Below, piece after piece: positions 55,717-64,000 of a stretch of DNA of 64,000 bases. A program made the position numbers and the translations under genes. Where the stretch lies: contig CM055111.1 of NCBI GenBank assembly GCA_029204225.1, positions 25,796,761-25,860,760 on the forward strand. The letters are read 5' to 3'. The notes beneath the pieces were generated by a model. The model was not told the DNA's origin. It did no database searches and saw only the letters and a list, made by a program, of their open reading frames with translations. The stretch's first letter is position 1. Every line of letters begins with the position of its first letter. Origin of the DNA: Diphasiastrum complanatum (taxonomy: Eukaryota; Streptophyta; Lycopodiopsida; Lycopodiales; Lycopodiaceae).

Positions 55717-56305
55717 TCTTGTGTTTCAGATTATGAAAGGATCAACCATCTTTAGCAAGGATTTGGAGGAGTTACCAATGCTAGAGCATGCTAGATTGAT
55801 CTCTACTCAAAAATCAGCATTTTTGCATGTGTAGAATTGATCTTTTGTAGGTCAAAACTCAATATAGGGTTATATACTTGATCACTTCCGATTTCACACT
55901 TGGTTTACTGGATTTAGATGATATTTGGTGCATTAGGAAGGTCTCATTGGAGTCTACAAGAAGATATACCAAGTTTTTAGAAATTGCATGTAGAATTTGA
56001 GATATTCAATTTTTTGTAATTTTGTCAAAACCCTAATTTTGATTGGATCTCTAGTTCGTGAGGTTACTAAACTTCATTTGAGTGTGTTTCAATCTTAGTA
56101 AGTGGCAAGAATCATTAGATTGAGGATAGATCATAGGTTGATCAAGATTTCACTATTCTATGTGTTGATTTTCTAGTTAGAAGTGCTAGAAGAGATTTGA
56201 GAGGTTCCATATCTTTGTGATTTCTTTTTTAGTTCATTTTTTGACATTCAAGAGAGTGCTTTGTGCATTGGAACAGGTTGAAAGAGAAGATCAGGTCACT
56301 TCAAC
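55717..56305 (+). other. copia K leader
   Basis: Non-coding leader of about 590 bases from primer site to gag ATG; presumably holds the packaging signal. It is homologous to the leader of I (46,520-47,076). Confidence 0.7.
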
Positions 56306-57600
56306 ATGGCTACAAGTGGTGGATTTATGTTGGAGAGCAATGATAGGCTTACCTCAATCAACTATTCTACTTGGAAGGTGAGGATGGGGTCCTTATTGGA
56401 GATAAATGAGTTGATGGAGATTGTTGTAGGTTTGGAGGAGAGACCAGCAACTCAACAAGATCAAGTGAGGTATGACAAGAGAGCAAAGAAAGCTCTACAC
56501 ATGATTAAGATGAATGTTACCAATGAACTTCTCAAGAAAGTTGGTAAGTGCACATCATCTTTGGAGGCTTGGGAAGCTTTGAAGAAGCTTTATGAATCCA
56601 AGTCTACATCAAGAGTGCTTACTCTTAGGAGGCAAATCTTTCAAAGTTTGCAAAAGAAGGAAGAGAGTACTCATGCTTTTGTTTTGAGGGTTAAAGCATT
56701 CAATAATGAGTTAGCATGTATTGATGAAAGCATTAAAGAGGTAGAGCTTCTTCAAGTTATACTTAATGGCTTGTTGGATGATCATGCTAATCTTGTTCAA
56801 AGTTTTGCTATTCAAAAGACTTTGCCAAGTATTATGGATTTGCAAGAGATCTTGGTGAATGAGGAGTATAGGCTTCAATCAAGAGGAGGTGGATCTACAT
56901 CGACATCTTATTATGAAGAGGATGCTATGTTCATCAAAGGCAAGTTCAAGGGCAAAGGCAAAGGCAAGTGGTCTAAAGGGCAAGATCAAGGTGAGACTTC
57001 TTCTTTTGGCAAAAAAAAAAGATAAGTCTAAGTTGAAATGCTTTTATTGTGGAATCAAAGGGCATTTTGCAAATGAATGTTTGAAGAAGCAAAGAGATGA
57101 AGGTAGCAAGCAAATCAACTTTACTACTAATGATGAGGATCTAGGTGGTGGTGATTCTCTTTTGATGTGTTCTTCAAGTCCAATATCAAGTGAAGGTGAC
57201 AAAGATTCATGGTGGATTGATAGTGGAGCTAGCTCACACATGACTAGTCACAAGGAGTTCTTTACTTCTTTGGTCACTTATGATGGAGCCAAGAAAGCAA
57301 TTCACATGGCCAATGGTGGTGAGTGTGTGATTGAAGGTATTGGTTCAATTCCTATTTGTCTCTCTACTAATAGGAAAGCAAGACTTGATGGTGTTCTTTA
57401 CATTCCTTCACTTTCAAAGAATTTGCTAAGTGTTGGTCAAATGATAAAGAAAGGACACATGGTAAAGTTTGGTGGTGATGCTTGTTTCATTACAAAGGAA
57501 GAAATTTTGGTTGCTAGGGGCAATAGACAAGGTAAACTTTTCAAGCTTGATGCTTTTGTTATGGCTAACAAAAAGGATGGAATGGAAAAGGAGATTGGTC
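56306..57600 (+). pseudogene. copia K gag and protease
   Basis: It starts MATSGGFMLESNDRL, the first ATG after the leader and the same start as N and I. UBN2-type gag (NYSTWKVRMGSLLE, ALHMIKMNVTNELL, STSRVLTLRRQIF, LLQVILNGLLDDHANLVQSF), then a frame change at an A10 run (57,011-57,020), knuckle CFYCGIKGHFANEC, protease WWIDSGASSHM and LYIPSLSKNLLSVGQM, ending near KLFKLDAFVMANKK. Only the A-run shift breaks it. Confidence 0.88.
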
Positions 57601-59883
57601 TCAACTTTCAAAGTTACCTTTTAGCATCAATAAGATTGGTGGATCTTATGCAAAGTCTAACAAGCTTCCTTATGCTAGATCTAGGTCAAGATCTAATATG
57701 CTTCTTGGAGATGTTCATCTTTGTGCTAACTTGGCTAGTCTTGAGGATAATGATGGTGTTTCAAAGGTTCTTCATGGCAAGTGCAAGCATGCAAAAGGTA
57801 AGGAAAGATCTAACTTCATCAATGGAGGTGAAGGTTCTTCCTTGAAAAAGATTGTTGTTAATGATTTCTTTGATCATATGTCAAAAGATGTTGCTAGGTG
57901 CATGCATGAAGGGGGTGGTTCTTCTACATTCTTTTGTGATGAGTCCAAGAAAGTCATTTTTCCAGCAAGTGGAGTCACATGTCTTCATAAAGAGAGTAGA
58001 TCAAATGGTTCTATCAAGAGACTTAGTGAGGGAGATACTCACAAGTCAAGAAGAAGAGAAGTATGTGAAGAGTTCAAAGTAGGATGTACTTTGAATGATG
58101 TCATTGTGAATGATAGTGAGGAAGATTCATTATCATATGATTCATTACCTAAAACATTGAGTAGAAGTTCTTGTTTGAAAAAAGAGAGTACTTCAATCAT
58201 CCTTATGTTGAAGGTACTAATCATATTTTTCATGGCTTCTAATGTTTTTGAGGTTTCTACTTCTTATGATGCAATCATTAAGAGGGAGTCTTATGAAGGA
58301 AAGAGCAATGGAAGATTGGTTTTTGGGAAGATCCAAGGCATGGATCTCACATATCTTCATCAACTCAAAGGATTCTATGATTGTGAATTGATCACTCATG
58401 ATCGAGATGGCAAAAGGTTGGTTGGAGAAGACTACATGGAACAAATCGAGAGGCAATTTCTTCAAGACAAGGCAGATCTCATTGGTGAGCTTATTGAGGT
58501 TTTGTATGAACTCAAGAGGGCTGGATTTCTTAGGTTTGATATTCATCTTCACCTACTCTACTTCGTGTTGGATGGAAAGTTTGGAATCTATCTTTTGATT
58601 TATGATGGTGACATTGGTGACATTGTTTTCACTAACCTTTGTGAAAATTCGAGATCAAGCATTGATGAGATCTTGTTGGATCTAGATCATATGTTTGAGA
58701 GGGAGTATTTTCAGAGGTTCAGGTCTGAAGATATTCATATCTTTGATATCTTTGATGATCAAGAGAAAGATAAGCAAGTGGAAGCGACAAACTTTGCTTT
58801 ATTCACATGTTTTGAAGAATTTTCTTGTGTAGATGATGCTATGCAAGTGGATATTGGTTCTCATGTTTTTCATAATGGAAAAGCAAGTAATGGATCTGGA
58901 AAAAAAAGTTTGTTCAATGACTTTGATGGTCAAGAGGAAGACCAAGAGGTTGGTCTCAAAGGGCTTCAACAACACAAAAGGAAAGGTGGCAATTTGGAGC
59001 TAGTCAAGAGCATCAAAGGAAGAGTATTTGGCAAAAATGTTTTGGATCTGTTTTTGCAGCTTATTGAAAACTTAAGTAAGGTCAAAGGAGCAGCAAGGAA
59101 GTGTTGTTCAAGTTTACTTTACTTGTTCTATCTCATGTTTGAGCTATTTCATGTGGATGTGTGCAAATTGTCAAGATATGGACAAACTAGCTACATTGTC
59201 TTGCAATATCTTATTGTTGGAGTTGTACTAGCATTCTTGGCTGGTTTTGCTGATGGAAATGAAGCTAATGGAGGTTCATTATGTCACTCATCCATGGCTA
59301 AGTTCTCAAGTGTTGAGCTACTTGGTGCCAATACTTGGAGATTGTCAATTTTTGGTGAATTCATGGTCATTTTCTTGTGTCAAGTAGATCTTGAAGATGC
59401 ACTAGTGCAACTTACTTGGTTTATGCAGTCATGTGGTGCTGGATTTGCATCATTAATGTACTCACCTACTCATGGATTTCCAAGGTTTGATAGTTTCTTG
59501 TGGCAAGATGGAGATGGAGGCTGTTTTATGGTGGAGACATATCAAGAAAGGACAAAGTTGGAGGACACAAGCAAGCAAATGGTCATCACTCATATTTATT
59601 GTTTGGTTGCTGTAATTTTTCAGAGAGTTCAAAGTTTGAAACATGGAGAAATCATTTCATTCACATTCTATTTGGTTCTTCATGTTCTAGCTATATCTTG
59701 ATGTGTAAAATTGATGTAAGAAATAGTGAAGCATCCAATTTGGACACTATTCTCTATATCAATTATGAAAGATACTTTAGAACCTTAGAAAGGAGATCTA
59801 TACTTAGGATGGAATTCATTCTAAAATTGGATCAAAGTTCTAATGTCAAAACTATGCCAAAACTAGTTGAAGAGGGAGTGTGA
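57601..59883 (+). pseudogene. novel non-pol ORF of copia K (lineage 1), ~650 residues
   Basis: Begins after protease in an altered frame (a missing A near 57,611 relative to N) and then runs open for over 600 codons from 57,698. Conserved with N in order: HKESRSNGSI, FKVGCTLNDVIVNDSE, DLTYLHQLKG, GKRL.GEDYMEQ, DLIGELIEVL, LHLLYFVLDGKFGIYLL, FEREYFQRFRSEDI, then FYLMFELFHVDVCKLSRYG and LLGANTWRLSIF (shared with G). A frame change near 59,590 leads to the tail CKIDVRNSEAS...RTLERRSI, whose TGA stop is formed by the first bases of the LTR. Two hydrophobic stretches (SIILMLKVLIIFFMA and IVGVVLAFLAGF) could be membrane segments. No known domain is recognised. Confidence 0.78.
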
Positions 59884-60532
59884 GAGATTTCAACTAGTTT
59901 AGTCTAGTTTAGTCACATTTTGGTAAATTGTCAATAAGAGGCCAAAACTCATTTTAGACTTAAAAATAAACTTTTTGAAGTTATATTAGTTTAAAATACA
60001 TTCAATAAACACTTTTGGAAAGTGTGAGAAAGTTGGTAGTCGAGTTTGAGAGATATTCAAATTTGAACTTTGGGTATATTGAATCTAGACCCAAAAATAG
60101 TAGGGTTTACATTTTGGAGGGAAAGCCACGTGGCCAAATAGGGTTTGGAAACTCTATAAAAGGATGTAACTCGTGGAGAGACACATCTTCTCTCTTCTCT
60201 CTCTCATTTCATCATTATACATGGTTCTCTTTGGGTTCTACTACTCATTGGTGCACTATCTTGGTGTTATCTTGCAATTCTATGTGTAAAATGATCATTT
60301 ATTGCTATTTTCGGTTCCACACGTGTGAAATACAGTAGGGTACTGTAATTGTACGGACAGCAAACATATTTTATGTTTTGGTTCATGTTTGATCAATATC
60401 TCTTAGAGTTTGCATCTCATTTTGTATGTAGATGCTGATTTTTCTACATTGGCATGATTGTTGGTTTGCTCCTTATTGTAACCAAAGATTTGGGACATGG
60501 ATTGGATCTTGAATGATCTGAAATCCTTCACA
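59879..60532 (+). repeat. copia K 3' LTR
   Basis: It begins TGTGAGAGATTTCA after the polypurine tract GAAGAGGGAG and ends CCTTCACA. It has a CT-rich stretch near 60,190-60,210, TATAAA at 60,155 and CACACGTGTG at 60,318. Confidence 0.92.
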
Positions 60533-61490
60533 AACTTCGCATGATTTTTCCAATATTGAAATCAAAAGATATTTCCATCTCAATAAGGCTAATTACTTGC
60601 TTATGGATATAAGTGTCCACTTTGGATGCTTCACTTATTCTCATAAGAAGTTTACAACTTGCCTTTAAGATTGCAAACTTATAATTTTCATCTTTATGAA
60701 TGAACACATCATTCATGATCTTATTGAAACCAAAAGATCCTACATTATGAAGACATTTCCATTTTCTTGACTTCCTACCTAATGTAAGCTTACAAGGAAA
60801 ACATATTTTGCTATCTTTCAAGGCATCACACTCAACTAGTATTGCCTTAATCCACCTTTGAGATACAAAAATCTCTTCAAAGCAAAATGGTTTTTCATAA
60901 GTTGACATGAGAGCATAAATGAAACTATTTTCATTTTGTGATTGCTCTTTATTCTTGATTGATTTCTCTTGGATAATAACAATAAGTTTGAACTTATCTA
61001 AAGTTCCAAGCAAAATACTTTTCAAGGACATAAAATAAATCCAAGTTACTTTCATGAAAGTGACATCTATCTTTGCATCTTGAACCAAACAATGCACTTC
61101 CAAATGAAAAATTTCAAAAGATTCAACATGTGTTGTGATGGACTCTTGAAGACAAATCTTGCAAGTCCTTGTGAGACTCCAAGCCTCATTCACCTTTCCA
61201 CAAAGGAAACACCTTTCCTTGGACTTGTCCTTCTTGTATTTTCATTTTGAACTTGAAGCTCCATCCTTCACCTCGGCCCTCTTGCTTTGGTTCTCCTTGG
61301 ATGGATTGGTCTTCTTTTTGTAGCATCTTGAGAAAATATATCCTCCCTTGCCACAAAGGTTGCACTTAGGATCCTTTCTTTCCTTCAATAGGATGCCACT
61401 TATTGATGTCATGTGAATAAAAACCTGTGACATGATTCTACAAATGTAATTTGTGACTTTCAAGAGACTAGATTTGAACATCTTCAACAA
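60533..61490 (-). pseudogene. copia J ORF, knuckle and first module (lineage 2)
   Basis: One minus-strand frame with one stop (TGA at 61,242). It opens with a gag-like knuckle CNLCGKGGYIFSRC in which Tyr replaces the knuckle His, then CFLCGK...TCKICLQ, then PFCFEEIFVSQRWIKAILVECD, then ASCKLLMRISEASKVDTYIHKQVISLI. The last three motifs recur in order in the second module at 54,400-55,030. The frame is split by K at KIMRSL. No protease, RT or integrase motif; no known domain beyond the Cys motifs. Confidence 0.68.
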
Positions 61491-63074
61491 TCTAGAAGGA
61501 TCTACAAAAGGTCTAGCTCACAAACCTAGGAATCAATCTTCACAGTAATGACTAGTCACTTGAAAACTTTGCTTTGATCACTAAGATAAAAGCACACAAT
61601 CTTTGAATCAAATCACTAAAGAAATCAGATCCAATCTCCTATTGGACTCATCAAATACCAATGACTTTTTCTTTTGAAAGTTGAAATGGATATGAAAAAG
61701 ATTTGACACCTAGATTTTTCTTTTCACTTGACTAGTTTTCTCAACACTTGAGATTCTTGAACAAAAGATGGGTTTTGTTTCAAATACACGAAAATCAAAC
61801 TTAATCACTTCTTTTGGACTCACTCTTGACCCAAATAATCTCACACTTGAGATTTAGAATGAATTTGATTTGATTTGACAACAAACCATACCACCAATTT
61901 TTCACAAAGCTTAAAAATTAGACAACTAGAGATTCACAAGGATCTCAACCATGCATGAATACTCAAATATGGACTCCTGCTCATTCTAGACATCCAATGG
62001 GATCTCAAATTGACCCTCACACTCTCACAAAGAAAGTTGAATAGAACTAATTTGAGCTTCATACATACTATGTCAATTTTTGCTCAATAAATTGATTCAA
62101 TCACCCCTATTGGATTCTACCAATTACTCTACCTTTAGAGACTTGGAATGAAATTCAAAATCAAAAGTTGTGATTTTTCTCACTAAGATATTGTGCTTCA
62201 AAGAGCTAATGCCACTTAGAAAGATTTGATCACCTAGGAAGAGACAAACTCTCCACCAATAACAACACATAATGAGCTTCTAGATCTTGCCCTCTAAAAG
62301 GAAGAAACTCTTAGAAAATTGGATCCCTCTCTACACATTTGTCATAGACACCTTAATGACTCTTTTCAAACCTTACAATCACTCAAACAAATTGAGTAGG
62401 GTTGAACAATGTGACTTGGATCTCAATCTCTTTTCTAGAACTCTCAATTTAAGCCAATCTATGTCAAATTCTACAAAAGATTTGCATAGATGCTCTATAT
62501 GCACTAGAAACTCTCAAAGGTTTCACTTGGAGGACAGATCCAAAGATGTTTTCTAGCAAATTGATGCTTCTAAACTTGACCCTATCACTCTTGAACAAAT
62601 CTAGAGTGATGGTACAATGGATTTCAACCTCTCACCTTGCATATCACTCCTTAATCTATGATTTTTAGCAAAATCTCTCTCAACTTTAACATGCACTCAA
62701 AAAATCAGAAATGATCAATTAATGCACCTATTTCAAGCTTCAAATTTAATTTCTTGGCTGATCTAATCCAAGAACTAATCAAGGGATTAGATTCTCTATA
62801 GAAAATGCTTGATTTTGCACCAAAAATCTCTCAAATTGGGTGTGTGAGTCAAATTGTACAAATTTTTGAATTTTCTCAGCCAGAACCGGAGCTGTACGAT
62901 CTCACACGTGTGAAAAGGGTTCCTACAGCCCACAACAAGTTCTGGTCTAAAAATTTTGAGAATATCTATCAAATCCAACTCGCTACCCAAAATTTGACTA
63001 GTTTCCAAAAAACTGCTAATTTTGGCTTTGATTTGGATTAACCCTATCAATTTCAACAAAACCTCTTGTACTAG
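61491..63074 (-). other. copia J leader
   Basis: About 1.6 kb between primer site and the Cys-motif ORF, with no credible frame; any gag N-terminal sequence here is too decayed or divergent to recognise. It contains CACACGTGTG at 62,903, outside the LTR. Confidence 0.5.
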
Positions 63075-63086
63075 GCTCTGATACCA
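63075..63086 (-). other. copia J primer-binding site
   Basis: The minus strand reads TGGTATCAGAGC, a perfect initiator-Met site directly abutting the LTR, followed by CTAGTACAAGAGG. Confidence 0.92.
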
Positions 63087-63918
63087 TGTGCAAAAAGTAC
63101 AAAAAGGACCAAGAGTGGATTCTAATATGATCCTCAAGAGGGATTGGTTGTCAGATTACTTGATCTATCAATCTACTTCAAATTAAGATCAAGCTAGATC
63201 AATTCTAGACACAAAATCCTAACAAGAACAATCATTAATTGAAGGTAAGTGTACTTTATGGTTGCACACGTGTGAAACACTGTCTGAGTACGGACTCCAA
63301 CCTGAAAATCAAGTACACATTGATAGAACCTCAAAACAATCAAAACAAATGTAGACAAATGGAGAGAATCACTCAAAATTGCTTCCAAAACCAAGATTGG
63401 TGTCTCACAATGATTATGGCCAAATGTGGCTCTATATATACAATAAGTGGGAGCTCGTGGTACTGATCATCCCTCTAATCCCACATGTGTGAAGGTGCTT
63501 TGTCATATGATGATTCATCATGCAAAACTGACACTTGGACAAAACCTTCTATTTTGAGCACTTTTGGTCTATTTTCCTTCTATATGGAGATCTACTTGGA
63601 AATCTTCTAGAAGTCAAAATTCGTCTACTTCAGCTTATTCCACACATGTGAGCTGTCCTCTACACATGGGATATGACACCTAACCAAAGGATGTGGCTCA
63701 TGCAATCAATAGATTGATGCCATGTGTCATATGTCTAGAAAACTAGTTTTTGGCCTTTTTAGCCACTAGAACTTGAATTAAATCATATGTACAACCTATA
63801 TGATTATGGTACATGAAAAGTACACTATTTTCACACGTGGGAATAGGTTCCACACATGTGTGTTTATCTATATACAAGATTTTTGGCCTCTACCAAGCTT
63901 ATTTTTGCATTTTTCACA
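63087..63918 (-). repeat. copia J 5' LTR
   Basis: 832 bp, nearly identical to 53,182-54,011. A TATATATA stretch at 63,433-63,440, with the LTR read on the minus strand, is a candidate TATA box. CACACGTGTG at 63,265 is CACATGTGTG in the 3' LTR copy, a single C-to-T change at its CpG. Confidence 0.92.
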
Positions 63919-64000
63919 CTATTGCCTCTTGACCATGAACGATATGGAAGGGTGTGATCCATCCAGTGACTTTCTTTGGAGTGGTACGATATGTCCAGAT
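63919..64000 (-). pseudogene. gypsy D integrase, part upstream of the J insertion
   Basis: The minus strand reads IWTYRTTPKKVTGWITPFHIVHGQEA, the conserved integrase segment, broken by J and continued at 53,181. The remainder of gypsy D lies right of the window. Confidence 0.85.

Larger units (their letters stand above)
55072..60532 (+). mobile_element. non-autonomous copia K, complete, TSD AACTT
   Basis: LTRs at 55,072-55,704 and 59,879-60,532, with AACTT immediately outside both (55,067-55,071 and 60,533-60,537). Order: LTR, primer site, leader, gag-protease, novel ORF, polypurine tract, LTR; 5,461 bp in total. No integrase, RT or RNase H, and the collinearity with N and G shows they were not simply deleted here. 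It is inserted in the ORF of J. Confidence 0.92.
53182..63918 (-). mobile_element. non-autonomous copia J (minus), TSD CTATT
   Basis: The LTRs (53,182-54,011 and 63,087-63,918) differ at fewer than about ten positions by eye. Five-base flanks CTATT occur at 53,177-53,181 and 63,919-63,923. It is inserted in gypsy D integrase at GQEA|IVPVEF. Own length is about 5.3 kb once nested copia K is removed. It has a primer site, a Cys-motif ORF with two homologous modules, and a polypurine tract (TTTTTGAGGAG), but no protease, integrase, RT or RNase H. It is a recent non-autonomous insertion. Confidence 0.9.

Noticed and set aside
58320-58640. Protein-kinase-like segment in the novel ORF of K (FDIH...LLYFVLDGKF...YDGD)
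   Set aside because: It loosely recalls HRDxKxxN and DFG spacing, but the key residues are absent, including in copy N, so I did not call a kinase.
62287-62556. 89-residue plus-strand reading in the J leader
   Set aside because: Antisense to the element, unconserved and in a leader.
1-64000. tRNA, rRNA or other RNA genes
   Set aside because: None seen; tRNA-like 12-18 base matches are primer-binding sites of the retrotransposons.

Overview
This window looks like intergenic, transposon-packed DNA from a land plant with a large genome. It is AT-rich. Nearly every recognisable reading frame belongs to an LTR retrotransposon. Ty1/copia leaders carry the initiator-Met primer site (TGGTATCAGAGC), and two Ty3/gypsy leaders carry an Asp-tRNA-type primer site. 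The only non-transposon gene material has GT-AG introns of about 100 bp. Nothing suggests a bacterial, viral-genome or organellar origin. I cannot name the species.

Layout, with letters used below. (1) 1-1680: minus-strand 5' end of a copia element of family N. 1681-4445: Ty3/gypsy C (+), a gag that runs in frame into a coiled-coil ORF. 4640-5200: copia RNase H scrap. (2) 5350-7290, minus: the one gene-like block, a decayed histone H3/CENH3-like gene with a long C-terminal extension and, downstream, an exon-intron remnant. (3) 8281-9715: degenerate minus-strand coding block. 9716-14245: two copia 3' ends with LTRs. (4) 15640-20400, minus: a gypsy element split by a rearranged copia copy (16795-19031). 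(5) 20423-24970, minus: copia N, with gag-protease followed by a long ORF that is not pol. 24976-28085, minus: gypsy B leader/LTR and gypsy A integrase. (6) 28090-40209: copia G (+, same novel ORF as N), interrupted by copia F (minus), whose 3' LTR was in turn hit by a short-LTR copia (S). A later 3.3-kb inversion scrambled F and S. (7) 40210-51120: copia fragments H, an integrase copy, I and E. (8) 51121-64000: gypsy D (minus), containing copia J (53182-63918, TSD CTATT), containing copia K (55072-60532, TSD AACTT).

The main biological result is two lineages of non-autonomous copia elements that keep gag (and protease) or at least a Cys-motif ORF but carry long ORFs of unknown function where integrase/RT/RNase H should be. 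Lineage 1 (N, K, G; probably I) has a ~650-residue ORF ending in a conserved tail, CKIDVRNSEAS...RTLE+RSI. Lineage 2 (J, H) has a modular Cys-motif ORF (tandemly duplicated in J) ending IK(E/K)ALSWIW-stop just before the polypurine tract. Such elements presumably borrow pol from relatives such as the 9.7-12 kb, 42.6 kb and 48.8 kb copies. A 10-bp palindrome, CACACGTGTG, recurs at least 15 times, mostly inside LTRs of otherwise different families. Almost all coding regions are broken by stops, frameshifts or nested insertions. K and J have both LTRs and matching TSDs and are the youngest-looking insertions.
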